64,000 bases of DNA from Pyrrhosoma nymphula (taxonomy: Eukaryota > Arthropoda > Insecta > Odonata > Coenagrionidae): positions 40,477,822 through 40,541,821 of the forward strand of contig OY754328.1 of assembly GCA_963573305.1 (NCBI GenBank), in the 5' to 3' direction. Below the pieces are notes generated by a model that was not told the origin of the DNA, searched no databases, and saw only the letters and a program-made list of their open reading frames with translations. Shown here in pieces: positions 23,076 to 35,577 of the stretch. The position numbers and the translations under genes were made by a program. The stretch's first letter is position 1, and each line of letters opens with the position of its first letter.

Positions 23076-24617
23076 CAGTAAAACCCCTAAATTACACTTT
23101 TCTAGGGACCCTAAAAAAAAGTTCAAATTGCAGGAAAATTCAAATTGCGAGAAAAGTAGAATTTTCACTTCTACAGACATGTTCCTTCACTGGAGTAAGG
23201 GTAAAAATAAGAAATAGACTGATAAACTGAAAAAGAGCTGTGTCATAATTTATTCTTTGAACTAGCTCTTCTCATTGATTTATATATGATGAAAAAAAGA
23301 CATAAAACATCTTAGATGATTAGAAATGTGAAAATTATTTTTCTCCTTCATTATTGATACATAAAATAAGGGATTGCTATACGTATCGCACAAAATCAAT
23401 GGAAGTTGTCAATGTCAACACTTCTGCTTTTGCCACACACAGCATTGTATACGAGGTTGTGCCTATTTTTGAATCTATCCAACCAACCATTGGCTGCTGT
23501 GATTTTCAATTCCCAATTTTGTGGCGATGTGCAGAGCTTTTTCTCATACGATGACACCATTTATAGGGATATTTGAAGATTTAGCACCCAAAAACCACTC
23601 TTTAAATAACCCTTCAATTTCTTCATACTTAGAGTTCTTAACATATTTCCTCTTTTTAGGCAAATTACCACACTGGTTGGCTTGTTTCAGAATCCCATCG
23701 CGATTTCTCACAATAATATTTAGTGTGGAGATAGGCAATCGTAGCAGTTTTGCTAGATCGACGCGAGTTCCATCATGAGAATAGACTTGTTCTAAAATGT
23801 TCTTTTTCCTCTTCGCTTTTCCATTGCCAAGCAGGATAAAATTACGTCCCAGTTTAGTTGAGGATGACTTAACAACACATCTGATCAGCCGTGATGTTCG
23901 ACTAGTCCAAACAATTGTTCGACAAAAAAATATGCAAAAAAAATAAAATTTATGATTCATTCTTATTAAGGTACGATAGAGCAAGTTTCGATAAGTTTAA
24001 TTCATTAGTAGCCTATCATAGTCATAACTCAGGAATCGAGGCAGTGCAAATGATATCAGTTGTCCACTAATACGAGTTCTTTGATTTTTCATCATGTCTG
24101 GATAAGAATCCATTTTCATTCTTCAAAGTTTCTACTTTGGTAAAAAATGAATACTCCCCCGCAGGTTTAATTACATTGTATAAATTACATAGTTAGCTCC
24201 TAGCCTTACAATGTATTCATTTCGTAGCTTGAATCTTGAATTTCCTGGCAGATTACAAGTTGACGTAGTTCAAATTTCTGCTATGAGTGGCGCTGTAAAC
24301 TATCCCCTCCAAATTCAAATTCTTCCTTCAAACAGGTCCTATTACTGCTCTCTTTCGTATTTTTTCTGCAAATATGTGCAAGACAAAGTCAAAAAGTGTT
24401 TAACAAAGGATTATATGCATGAGTAATGGACTATGAAAGTTAACTTTTATTTTGATAGAGCGCGTTGTTGTGCAAATTGCAGGAAAACTGAAAAAGGTAG
24501 TCTAAATTCGGGGTTCTGCATACATTGGAAACATAGGAAATTGAATGGGACTTTGTAAAAGTGGTGTAAATTGCAGGAAAATGTAATTTCCGATAACGTA
24601 AATATGAGGTTTCACTG
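23076..24617 (-). mobile_element. pogo/Tigger element, 1.5 kb, DNA-binding half of transposase only
   Basis: TA-flanked, with ends CAGTAAAACCCCTAAATTAC and (minus) CAGTGAAACCTCATATTTAC. The minus-strand frame 23984-23544 encodes a pogo-type HTH (GTRVDLAKLLRLPISTLNII). A second frame at about 23525-23395 encodes the CENP-B-type HTH (ANGWLDRFKNRHNLVYNAV, then SRSVDIDNF). The DDE domain is missing. It shares its left end with the copies at 9258 and 35127. Confidence 0.9.
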
Positions 24618-25214
24618 TAGTTCAATGTCCCAATCTTCATTCTTATCAAAACATAAACCACCTATTGTGAACTCCTGTATTGGGGTACCTCCCACCACAT
24701 ACATTAGATGAGAGCTTGTAGTAAATCTTAATAAGTAGCGCTAATGCGGAGCGAGAGCGTTAATAAGAATGAAATGGTATTAAATTTTCGACAGCGTTAA
24801 TGCGAAACAGCGTTACTTGAGTCAGCGCTATACGAGGACTGGGTGTAAATGTATGTATAATATAGTTTCTATTGCTTGTAGTAAATTACAATGATTGCAA
24901 CGAAAATGCTATATTTGTGTTTACCATAATGAACATTTTAATTTCATGAACAAATATTATAGCATTGTAAGGATTATCAGAACTCCTTGAAAACATGAAC
25001 AAATTGAGTTCCCGGCCCAAAAACATAGTCTTTTCCGTGCGTAATGGCATAAACTTGATTGCTTGTAACAAAATAAAAATAGAACTTCCCGCTTGTTCTC
25101 CACAAACATTGCAAACAAAAATGCAAAATTTAATGGAAATACATATTAACTTAATCTGGCCATGGTTCTTTGTTTTTATCATTTTGAGCCCTAATTCTTT
25201 AATAGTACAGTCTA

Positions 25215-25800
25215 TTTTTATTTAAGTGTTCATCACACTTTCATCGAATTCGTGACTGCTGACGAACTGTCGAATCGTTTCCACTGTTTTTGCGAATGTT
25301 GGAGGATATTTGGGCTCTGCTTCATCTTTTCTGGTGCCTTCTTCTTCCTTTCTGTTCATAGACTTCATCTATTGACAACAATCTACTGATAAAAATACGC
25401 GATAATGAGAACCACTGACTTTTTCAATTGCATTTAGGAATATGAAAGATTATGTTTGGAATAGTTATTATTCATTTGTTACGTAATTATCTGCTTAAAT
25501 AAAGCTTCATTTTTAGTAGTCACAAGTTCCAGCAACCAACCTGCAGACTTCAATATCAGTGTCACAGGCGACACATGGGCGATGCACTCGTCGAAGGTCA
25601 TACCCTCCCATTCTCTGAACAGCTGATCCCAGCCCTCAAGAGTGTGCTCATGTGATGCCTCGTTATTCAGTGAGGTTGAATTGTCCTCGTTTGTGCTGCG
25701 ATGAAATCGATGAAATCCAGAGGTCCGAAAGCTATTTCTTATGATCTTGTTTTCGATGGAGTCGCAGGCATGCTTCACAAATGCATTGCTTTCTGAATAA
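25215..25800 (-). mobile_element. Tigger/jerky-like transposase C-terminus remnant
   Basis: The minus strand 25778-25479 encodes KHACDSIENKIIRNSFRTSG F, resembling the ..W..V...TI.NSFRKAGF segment that follows the DDE domain in TIGD transposases. An acidic tail and a late frame at about 25345-25220 (KTVETIRQFVSSHEFDESV) follow. There are no catalytic residues. Its own terminal repeats were not found. Confidence 0.65.
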
Positions 25801-25861
25801 TTACTTTACTTCCTGACTCGAGAAGGCTGGCCAACCTCTTATTGACAAGTAGTTTGCTGTA

Positions 25862-26329
25862 CAGTAAGTCCTCGACTTACGCGGTTAATTCATCCCAAAA
25901 ATTTCTGCGTTAGTTGAAATTTTTGAAACACAACACAACTACTTACCTATCCATTTTTGAACCATTAGCAGTGCCGCGTTTACTGCGATTGGCGGCAAAC
26001 GGCGACAGTTACAGAAAACACCATATTTTTTCTTACTTCATAAATATTTTTTCAAAACATAATATGACTATCAAAATAGTATTATAATGATAACGATCTT
26101 CTTTAATGCGAGAAGTAAACCTCTTGAGATTTATCCATCGTCTGATTAACCTACGAGGCAGCTATTTTCCTTGGACAAATTTGGTTTGGTCCTCCTCCAA
26201 ACGTGCTAAAGAGGTAACCAAAACGTGCTAATGATAGTTATTTACATGCACTGTTACGCTGACCTGAGGAAATGATCGTCCAAATGAGGAAAACGTGCTA
26301 TTAAGGAATGTCCTAACGAGAGTCCGCTG
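25862..26329. mobile_element. TA-flanked MITE, 468 bp, diverged ends
   Basis: The left end is TA|CAGTAAGTCCTCGACTTACG. The right end, inverted, is TA|CAGCGGACTCTCGTTAGGA. The inverted similarity is imperfect. The interior has three gtgcta-aaag/aaacgtgcta repeats. Moderate support only. Confidence 0.5.
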
Positions 26330-26341
26330 TAATTGTTTATA

Positions 26342-27277
26342 CAGTAGAGCACCGATTATCTGACGTTATATCAACCGACCATCGGATTATCCGACGCTCA
26401 GTCCCTCAACAACCTTCTCTCCCCTACTCATCCTTTCCGCTCTCTCTCCTCCCCACCTACGGTCGCTTTTGTCCGCACTCGCAGCCAGCGGCCTTGTCCA
26501 AGTCAACAAAATTGCTAAATTTTACCCTCACGAAAGGTTTTCCTGCTGCAAGCTATTCAATTATGCACATGACAGTGCCGAATTATAATGAGTCCCCTGT
26601 GTCACTACTTGGTGTTTGCACAACCTGGGTAAGCAAGCTTATATTGCATGTGCAGCCGTTTTATATTTGCTAAGTTTCCTTCTGGAAAATAATTTACTCT
26701 AAATGTTTAATCCTTTGGGAAAGAGGAAATGAGTCTTGTTAGATATTTGGAGGAGTCGTGGATAATTGAAAGGGCATCCAAGGAAGGCTCACAGGCTAGC
26801 ATAACTCTGAATGGATCAGTCATGAGGGCAAATTGTAAAGGCAGCAGATTCTTGATGACAACGCTATATCATCTTCACCATCAGAACTGTGAACACCAGT
26901 TCAGAGTGTGTACCATTTGTGTGAGGACTCCGATAGTGATGAGTAAGAAACAATTGATTCAAAACTATTTTCTCTTCAAATCTCTCTTCAATCAGCCAAA
27001 ATGTTGAAGCAGTTCATGGAGCAGGAAGTTGACACCTTTGTACCAGGCATTTTGTGTGTTCAAAAATTAGGATGGCCATAAAAAAGAAAATATATAAATA
27101 AAAAAAAATGAAAGAAAGTGATATATTCTTTTAACGTTCTGTAGATTATTGCGTAAAGTCTGTAGTAGTGTGAAGTAATTTGGTTACTGAAATCTGATCA
27201 TGAATGGATTATTCGACATTTTGGATTATCCCATTTGGCTTACCCCTCCATTGGCACGGATAAACTGTATTCTACTG
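26342..27277. mobile_element. TA-flanked Tigger-type MITE, 936 bp
   Basis: The left end is TA|CAGTAGAGCACCGATTATC. The right end, inverted, is TA|CAGTAGAATACAGTTTATCC. An unassigned frame at 26729-27007 ends near an EDSDSDE-stop in another frame, which resembles the acidic tail of TIGD transposases. Otherwise non-coding. Confidence 0.75.
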
Positions 27278-28026
27278 TATCATATTAGCCCAAATAAGGT
27301 TAACCCCATGTGCTATGCAACTGCAAGTATTTTTATTGGCACATTCAATTTGTTGAACAGTTAGTTTTTGGGTGTTGATGGGCAATAGGGTGGTTTCCTA
27401 TATTTTTTTTTATTGCCTAGATCTGAAGTTTATAACCCCTGGAGTACGTATTTGAAGCCGTTCGATTTAAAAATGGCGTTAAGTATTTTTCCTTATTAAT
27501 TAAAAAGTGAAAAAATTCAACGGCACGAAAACGCGACGGCAAACTATTGCATGCTGGTTAATCCTACGTGTGACATCAGAGGTACGTACGCAACTACGTT
27601 ATCTGCCGCTAGGTGGTTCGCCGTAAGCTGCTTATCTGCAGACAACGTCCGCCGAGAAAGCTTTAATAATAATAATAAATTTATTGACGGGAAAAAAAAC
27701 CATTTACAAAAGTAAACTAGGTGTAAAATGGAAATGAGCTTTATTTATTAATTTAGCTTTTGCTTTAGTCGCATAGAGAAACCTCATCAAAATAATGAAA
27801 TACATTTACGGTTACGGTATGGGGAATGAAAATCGTGTAATAATATATTCTTAAATTAATGGTGCTAGCTCCTATTTTTTAGGTAAAGTTAGTATGAAAA
27901 GCATGAAATAAACCATTTTGTTCGTATTCATTTTGAAATATTTCCCACAAGCAAGCACGAAATTGTCAGTTAATAACTATACGGAGAGCAGGTGCTACGC
28001 CGCAGCTATGATACGAATACACATTA

Positions 28027-29088
28027 CCGTATAAACTCGTGTAAGAGGCGCACCTTTATTCCCAGAAATAACAGCCGAAAATGAGGGTGCGCCTCTTACA
28101 CTAATCTGTCCGTTGAAAAATTCCGTCACCCGAGTTTGAAGGCTAATATCTCAGAGATGGCACAATCGATTTTAAAATGAAGTACATCAAATTAAAGCTT
28201 GTTTATTTCTGCGTTTATTGATGGTGTACAAAACATTTTACCGTTTATATCGATTTCAGTGTTTGCTTAAAAACAAAATTTTAGCGCATTTTCCCGGGTA
28301 CCGGACGGATGCATCGCATTTACGGCTTCGTAATAACAACACGGATCAAGATATCGAAATTTCCTTTACAAATATTGTAGCAAAGATCTTTCCTAACAGC
28401 TGTACGAAGTTTCATATCATTTAATGCATTAGTATTTTAGTTATAGATGCAAATGCACGGATCCGTTATTTTCCGTTCCGTGCATCCCTGAAAACCGCCG
28501 TTTAGACCTTCTTCAAGCTCTCGAGTTCATCATCATGAATCCACTTATAAAATCTTAAAGGAATTTGTTGGTTAACCAATATCGATTAACATTTATTTTG
28601 GAAAAAGAGCGCGTTAAACTGCCAGGAGCATGCACGGAAGAGAAAGGGAGAGGCGTGCGCTGTTGCCCAGTCAGAGGGCTATCCGTAAGGCGGGCGAGGG
28701 AGTCTACTACAAGCATTACCTGCGGGGGAAAACCAGTTGTCTTTTCTCTGTGCATGAGTCATTTGGACTCCGTAAATAGTGGCATAAAGGGTGACGTGAT
28801 GTTCGGGCACGCGGTAGTTCCTCCGCGTTGTCTTGTTGAGGAACGCCCGAAAGCCGTTACCAATATGGAGAAACGCCGCGGAAACCTCAGATCCAAGTGA
28901 ATATATGCCTATGAAAAATTCCACGTAAATTATAAGAGAATATCGCAAGCGGAAGGCTTTGAAAATGGCCGAAAGTTCGCAGTTAGGCCCGCAAAACCTC
29001 GCAACAGAAGAAAAAAAAAACTCAAAATTTTTTCTTCAACTTCGAGGCATTAAAAAGAGGGGTGCGCCTCTTACACTCGTTTATACGG
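28027..29088. mobile_element. TA-flanked MITE with 28-bp inverted ends, 1.06 kb
   Basis: The left end is ccgtataaactcgtgtaaga and the right end, inverted, is ccgtataaacgagtgtaaga. Both continue through ggcgcacc, and TA flanks both sides. The left side has a second inverted ggtgcgcctcttaca 60 bp in. No transposase frame. Confidence 0.93.
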
Positions 29089-29314
29089 TAATTTAATTCA
29101 TCCACTTTGTCGAGGTGTCATTGCAAGAACATGAAATTAGCAAAAAAGGCTTTCCGTCAATAGCATAATGGATGGCAAAATCTCGAAGCAAACTATGTAT
29201 GAGCAAATACTAAAACAACTAAAGATCACCCCTCACCGTGTTCACAGACCATTGATGGGAACTCGTGATTCACTGCATCAGCTGATCAGCATCATATTCC
29301 CCAAGGATTACCAG

Positions 29315-29700
29315 TAACATGCCTCCGAGAACATTGCTTTATAAAAATTGTTTTGTGCCGCAGTGTCACACAACAACAATTAGCGATAGCAAGAAAGCTT
29401 ACGTCGCGATTCCACTAAGCGAGAAGAGGAGAATTCTGTGGTTCAAAGCTGTCAGAAGAGAGTACCTTGCTTTACTCCTCTGATTTCACCTGCAATAAAC
29501 CGAACATCTTCTCTAAAGAACTCCACCACCATAGCCACATCCACTTTCGGTAGATTGTCCGTACAAAACCAGTTTGTAAAGCCATTGAACTTGTTCTCAT
29601 GAAACCTTGTGGCTTTGTATATCAGAAAAAGGAACTGATGATGAAAGGTAACTAATGGAATATGCAAGGTATGAATGATAGGAATGGTAAATGAAAGGAA
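29315..29700 (+). pseudogene. THAP-finger-like fragment, probably transposon derived
   Basis: From the ATG at 29320 the frame encodes YKNCFVPQCHTTTISDSKKA then VAIPLSEKRRILWFKAVRR, i.e. the C-x3-C, IP and W..A.R pattern that opens a THAP zinc finger, used by P-element-type transposases. The later Cys-x2-His half is not clear and the frame breaks after about 29460. A host THAP gene is less likely, since no introns or continuation were seen. Confidence 0.5.
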
Positions 29701-30743
29701 TAGAAGATGAAATAAAGGAAATGTTTGTCAAAACGAAAGTGATCAAAACGTAAACAACTAAGCCGGAACACCACAGAACGCGAAGTCACAGGTATGCAGT
29801 TTCGTTATTCATTTCACTGCGCATGCGATGCTTGCCGCGAAGAACGCCTTCGCGGTAGCGATGTACTAGCAGGGAGCGTAGGAGCTTAGAAAACGTCTTG
29901 TATTGGCATGCTCAATGGAGGAGACTCCGAATTTTGAGCATTTTAATCGAGGTATATTAATACATGTTCACCAGATTTTAGGGACTCTGAAATACAATAG
30001 TAAGTACAGTCGATGATAATTTCACATACCTCACAATGTTTACTATCTACCTGTTACGTCATCATAAAAGCTGCCGCTGTCCCGCCATTTCCGAGCCTTT
30101 TCAAATGAACTTAAAATTAACATTCAATTTTCTTGGAAACTAAGACTTTTTAATCCAAATAATTTGCGTTTAATGAATACGTTTATGCTGGGGCACCATT
30201 CGCAATCAATGAATTCTGTTTTCTTTGATGAAGGAAACTACCCTATTAGGGGTCACCAGGGCAGCCAAAACTTTGTGAAATATTTCTAATTTTTTATGCC
30301 TGACATAGTAATACTGCCTTTGGCTCAAAAGTGCTGAGGGCATTTTTGACTAACTTAATTCTGCTTGACCCTTAGTGACTTGATAGTAAGTCAAAGGTAG
30401 GTTTTAATCAGTCGAAAAAAAGCTAGAAATTTCCTAACTTATACTAGATTAGATACAGAAAGTATTTTCTTTGTAAAAAACTTATCAGCTGTATGTGTGT
30501 GTGCTTGTTTGTGAGCTGTAATGTTAAGTGGTGAAATTAAGTTTCTATGCTGTTCTACTCCCATTTTTTAAATTAAATATGTGTTCAGTGCTCCTCCAGT
30601 ATGTATGCTCTACTCCTAGTGTATTGCTTAGCAAATACATTTTACCCTCATGCTGCCCATGTGTGTCCACAAACCTTTTTCATCCTTACATTAATGTGTG
30701 GAAACACTTTGATTGCTCATTTGAATTCCCATCTCTTTTTCAG
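29701..30743. other. Intron 5 segment, nothing recognised
   Basis: AT-rich sequence with no coding or terminal-repeat signature that I could support. Confidence 0.4.
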
Positions 30744-30896
30744 AATGGAAAAATCCAAGAGGCATTTGTTTCATACATTTCCAAATCAGGAGCTTTCTTT
30801 ATTCAGATTCCCTCGAACATATTTGACTTTATAGCCAAAGCAATTGATGAATTTTCTTTAAACATCGCTGATCATGGGGATTACACTAGTGGTAAG
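30744..30896 (+). CDS. TDRD7-like exon 6: start of extended Tudor module 2
   Basis: 51 codons, phase 0, with a strong acceptor (tctctttttcag) and donor aag|gtgagt. GKIQEAFVSYISKSGAFFIQ is the first strand pair of the second extended Tudor module, followed by a helix (FDFIAKAIDEFSL). It follows a 7.8-kb intron filled with pogo/Tigger elements. An additional small exon in that intron cannot be excluded, because the phase would still fit. Confidence 0.8.
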
Positions 30897-31053
30897 GTGA
30901 GTGGTTGTCAAGCATCTGATTGTGTATCCAATTTCTCAGTCAACTGTTGTCTATTGGTCTATTGTCAGAGGCCACCTCTGCTTCCATGATGGCAACTTAG
31001 TTGTTGTCATGAACCCACTGTCCTGTTTTCTGATGATGTTGTCATTATTACAG

Positions 31054-31173
31054 ATAGCTGCTGGGGTCACTGCTGTGTTTGAAGATATGATGTACTTGGC
31101 AAAATTTCACGAGGATTCATTATGGTACCGGGCTGTAAAAGACCCCCATAAATCCAGAACTGAGGATGGCAAG
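31054..31173 (+). CDS. TDRD7-like exon 7: Tudor 2 core, first strands
   Basis: 40 codons, phase 0, with acceptor attattacag and donor aag|gtaatt. AVFEDMMYLAKFHEDSLWYR AVKD is the canonical G..C.A.F.ED..WYRA element, with the WYRA tetrad intact. The following lysine/aspartate-rich tail is a loop. The partner strands are in exon 8, so the exon border falls inside the Tudor barrel. Confidence 0.88.
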
Positions 31174-31499
31174 GTAATTAATTTCTCAACAAAATAGCAA
31201 GAAGAGATCATGTATGTTGCTCCACCAGTTTGAATGGTTTATTTTGTAAATGTTAAATAAGTATTAGGTAAGTTTTCGTTAAGTACTTCACTGTACTTTT
31301 TTAATTGTATTAGCACATTTGGGCAATAAGAATTACAACCAATAAGATGCCAGCTTGCACGGGCCCTTCAGTGAGGCAAGCATGACACAGGCACCAAGCA
31401 TTCATCACTTGGTAGCAGCCGATGCAATTTTCAATGAATGTTATTTAATTTCATGTTATTTATACTCTGTTGTCTCAGGCGTGACTTGGTGGAATTTGC

Positions 31500-31640
31500 T
31501 AAACATTCTAAATGAAAAGTATAACTTAGTTATTCCACATAGATTTATAAACACAATACGACATAGGTTTCGACGAAGCTCGTCATCATCAGGAAGTCAC
31601 TCACTGTATTTGGTTGTAACGTACACTATATTGAAGAGCC
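31500..31640 (-). mobile_element. Penelope-like element terminal fragment
   Basis: It contains the hammerhead-like core 31560-31592 and the adjoining conserved tract (ttattccacatagatttata at 31531-31550) that parallels gtattccatcacaacaattt at 4631-4650. No reverse transcriptase or GIY-YIG coding remains. The boundaries are guesses. Confidence 0.5.
31560..31592 (-). ncRNA. Hammerhead ribozyme-like core, copy 2
   Basis: The minus strand reads CTGATGA, T, a five-pair stem II with three-base loop (GACGA gct TCGTC), GAAAC, four bases (ctat), GTC. All invariant hammerhead core positions are present. Helix III is a two-pair minimal type. Stem II differs in sequence from copy 1 but still pairs. Confidence 0.7.
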
Positions 31641-31649
31641 CTCATGACC

Positions 31650-34122
31650 CCAAAGGCATTTCCCTGGTGATTCATACTAAGCATTGGGTTCAGTGCAGTG
31701 GTTTCATTTTTTGCTTTTTGAAAGTAATTTTACTCAAGATATAGGGCTGGGATTTTTTTTAATCGGATGGCTGAATAAATGAAGTTTCTTTGTTGATTTT
31801 TTAGGCTTCGTACATATTTGTCTGAAATTAGTTTTTAGCTGAAAAATCTCGGATTTTTCTCTGAAATCAGCAATAGCATATTTCATTGACAACCAGAGAT
31901 TTGATTTTCAAAGGATATTCATGCTTCTAGCATTTAAATATCATGTTTTCCTGCAGGCCCATCATAACACCTAGAAAGAAAATCGGTATAAGAAGGGACC
32001 AGAGTCCCAAGGGTCCCATGATACATTGCTTCGGGGGGTAATCGATAATTCATAGCATATTTACAACAAGTTTACTCTTCAATGTCTATTCTAATAGTAG
32101 CTCTCATAAGGGGTCTGCATGTAGGTATATGAGAGAACGCTTTTGTAGTAAACAATACACATATAGGAATTAAATAGACTACACACACAATTAAATGTGC
32201 AAGAGTACTTACGTGTAGCTATTAGTAATAGAATGCCTCTCTTGCTACAACAAACAGCGTTGTTTATTTTTGTTTAATACTCAGACATATTACACGTAGT
32301 GGAATCGTCTGCCTCTCATTACGATTACAAACTGTTTTTTAGACCAATTCCCACATCATAAACGTTACGAAATATTTATATATTTTTAAAAGTGTTAAAG
32401 CGTAGTTAACTTACATTCACTCAATCATCGAGTTGCCTATTCAAGACTCACTTGCCACCGTGTTTCTCCTTGGACTTCCATATATATACATATAATGTCC
32501 ATCAACATGCCTAATAGACAAAAAAAATAACCTTTCCAAAACATTTTATAAAGCAAAATGAATGTCTTATTTGTGAGAAAATGAACCCTTGGAATAAAAA
32601 CAACAAAGGTTAGACTGGGACGCTCAAAAAAATGCCCACCAGCAGGATCCCATGAGCATCTCCCCATGGTGTTTCTCGGGTTACACTAAGAACCGCACAA
32701 ATTTCATCCCAACCCAACCTACGGAAGGGTAACCAGCTATAAATCTGGTTCAACTATAGACTCATCTGTTTCGAAACTTCAATCTATTTTAAGATGGTGG
32801 AAACTATAATGACGTCACTTCATGCTTCTTACCCTAAAGAAGAATGGAAATTCTGCGCTATGGAAGACATCTGTGCATGAAAATCGGCAAGTGCACTAAG
32901 AATCACCATAGATTTTTTTTAGCAACCGTAACCAATGCTTATGGCTACTCTTTATGCCGAAGGCGGTTCCGGTTGGCGGTGGATTGATAGGTCAAATAAA
33001 CATGGCTGCTGCTGCCAATGCTGCTTTTGACATTGCAAACAGCTGGATTGTACCCTACTCTCCAATCCTGATTAAGATACTCATTTAATTAATTAAATAC
33101 AAATATATTTATGTACACAAGGGAAGCAATCAAGCTGTTAATCACTCAGAAGACAGCTCAAGAGAACCGGAGGGACGAGGTGACCATCTATCAACCTGGG
33201 TGCTATTTAAGTAATAATGAGTCTGCGTGGCCCATTTTTGGGTTTCCCGTGCATGAAAGAGGACAAGAGTCACTCACCTCTCCGTGCACCATACGGTCAG
33301 CGTGTCTACTACAATGAACACAACATACAAGATAGGTTACAAACTCCTTAAATTACCACGCTGACACTATTCTTCAGGATTTGTGGTTTTCTTATAAATA
33401 AGTTCAATTTTTTTCACACCCATTGAATTTCAACGGTTACCTTCCGCATTCCACTACGTTCTGGTTTAAGTATAAACCGTCACCAATGCATTATCAGCAT
33501 ACCATAATTCGGTTTTCGATTTTTTAACTTTTTGATAAAAATTTAAAAATGATTTCCTTATGATTTTTCTTCTTGAAATCATTTCCCTTTTGTACAAACA
33601 GCACTACTGCATTATTTTCAAGTTTTTTTCTCTCCTGTTGAGAATTAATGGATATTTTTGCTTGTAGCATATATTTTTATATCGATTATTGAATTATACT
33701 GTCAGCAATCTGTTAGGGTGCTTTCGATATATGGCGATAGACGGCGGTGGTTAAGGGGGTGGGAGGGGTGCGCCGTGGAATATAGCTATTTGACAGTATA
33801 TAATTGAACAAATAATGTTTCATTTGGCAGTGCTGAGAGCATGTTGATCAATTCCACTGAGGGTGTCCGGATTTTGAGGTTTCAAAATATGGTAACCCTA
33901 CATGAACGTGAGATGGAAAAATAGCCCCTGCTCTAATTCGAAAATGATTGGGTGCCCGATTGAGAAAAACATGCAGTTTGAAGTTGTGTAATTTCGTTCT
34001 CCGTGTATAACGGCCTTAAGATACATGATGAACTTCATGAACTCTACTCTGAAACTGATAAAATGGACTCAATATCTTACTTTTTGAAAATGTCTATTAA
34101 TCCTAATATTGTACTTTCACAG
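31650..34122. other. Intron 7, no gene recognised
   Basis: Short open frames (for example 32667-32437 minus) carry no recognisable motif. A gggtcccatgatacattg / gggatcctgctgg region near 32010-32660 was not assigned to a repeat. Nothing else supported. Confidence 0.4.
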
Positions 34123-34224
34123 GTCTGGGTTAAGTTCGTCGACTATGGAAATTCCGAACTGACAAGTTTGAGAGACATGGTGTTGCTTCCGCCGTCGCAT
34201 CCCCTTGGCCGTCTTCCCCCACAG
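34123..34224 (+). CDS. TDRD7-like exon 8: Tudor 2 core, VDYGN strand
   Basis: 34 codons, phase 0, with acceptor actttcacag and donor acag|gtgagt. It encodes VWVKFVDYGNSELTSLRDMV LLPP. The aromatic-cage motif VDYGN is complete, so this module keeps the residues expected for binding methyl-arginine. The exon follows an almost 3-kb intron with little recognisable content apart from a Penelope-type fragment. Confidence 0.9.
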
Positions 34225-34544
34225 GTGAGTAGTTCTGGGTCGCAGGGAAATAAATTATGTAGTGCTAACATTTTGAGCCTACTGGTGTATGAGAGAGAAC
34301 CACTGTTGCTTAAGCTATTTTGATGACAATTGCGCCCCATTGCAGTGGTTTTGGTCATTGATTTTGTTGTCTGCAATGTGTAAAAAAAACTTGTGGTATT
34401 AGCAATCAATTCTTTCTTGTAGTTTTGATTTCCATTCATAGCTGGAAAGCTCATGGTACACATTTACTTCAATAAGGTGCTGGAATTCTTTTAAAGTTAC
34501 TATAGAGCTCCTGTATCTGTGGTTTTCTCTGTTTGATAATCATA

Positions 34545-35050
34545 AATTTATTTTTTAAATTTATTTATTAGTACTTAAATGAGCATAAATGCTCTTTACA
34601 AAGAAATAACAAATGTGAGTAGCATGAGCCAGAACACTTGGCATAAATTAATACAAGAACTAAAATATGATGCATTTACCACTATCATTAAGGCACCATG
34701 TTTATAAAAATTTGTAACAAAAACAAAATGTATCCACATTTTCGTAAGCGTAACCAAACATTTAACATCATACTTATTGTTCAATATAATTTAGTAATCA
34801 CTGTAGAATGGTCCCTTTGATGTGCCCTTTGGTGAAGTCACATGAACACAGTCACTGAAAATATAACGCATTTACTACAATCATATTAGGCACCATGTTT
34901 AAAAAAACTTTTAAATTCTTCTTGATAAGACCAACCTGATCAAATTGACGCAATTCTTGTGGTAATGAATTCCATTTGCGGCATAGTCCAGGAAGTGGGG
35001 AGTATAAATAGTAATTTTGAGAGCCAGTATACTCCACTAGTTCTCAATGA
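34545..35050 (-). mobile_element. LINE 3' end (minus): RT C-terminus and tail
   Basis: The minus strand 35037-34852 encodes LCRKWNSLPQELRQFDQVG, the ..FNSLP.ELR.. C-terminal block of jockey-group RT. The 3' tail is gagcatttatgctcattta followed by AT-rich (aaataaa)n. Confidence 0.7.
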
Positions 35051-35126
35051 TTCCTTAAAGTGTACTTTAAAATTTTAGTATCAAATGTATCCCTGATATC
35101 CATGCAGTCAATCAAGTTATATAATA

Positions 35127-35460
35127 CAGTAAAACCCCTAAATAACACTTTTTCTAAGTCCCGACTTGACGCCGATGTGACAACGTGGCCAAACCACGCC
35201 CCCTTGGGCGGGAAGGCAATATTCGCACGGAACGAAACAAGGGCCTTCCTCCCGGCAGCTGGCAAGGGGGAGATGCACGGAAGGAAGGTTTTGACCTGCG
35301 AAAGGATTATTTCTGAGGGGAGGGGTAGGGTCCGAGCTTCCGTTTGCTTTGAGTGGGCGAGAATGAAGGAACACGAGTATCCATTTCGAGTCTCCATGAC
35401 AGCATGGGAAACATCTCTACTGGAAGTGATGTGCGTTTTCCACTTTTTTATATAGCGGAA
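35127..35460. mobile_element. Tigger left end, right end not found
   Basis: TA|CAGTAAAACCCCTAAATAAC begins at 35127 and resembles the 9258 and 23076 copies over about 25 bp only. The interior (unusually GC-rich for the window) is different, so this may be another subfamily or a chimera. Confidence 0.5.
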
Positions 35461-35543
35461 AGGGAATTATCGCGAATTATCGGCATTCGAAGAGGTTGAA
35501 TTGTGCCAATTGATTACATAATTTATATTATTTAATTTATTTT

Positions 35544-35577
35544 TAATGACTTTATTTTATTAAAAATAAAGTCATTA
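35544..35577. repeat. Short perfect palindrome
   Basis: taatgactttatttt and its inverse aaaataaagtcatta are separated by a few bases. Confidence 0.85.

Noticed and set aside
26729..27007. 92-codon plus-strand frame as an extra Tudor exon
   Set aside because: It lies between the inverted ends of a TA-flanked MITE and lacks Tudor motifs or a good splice context.
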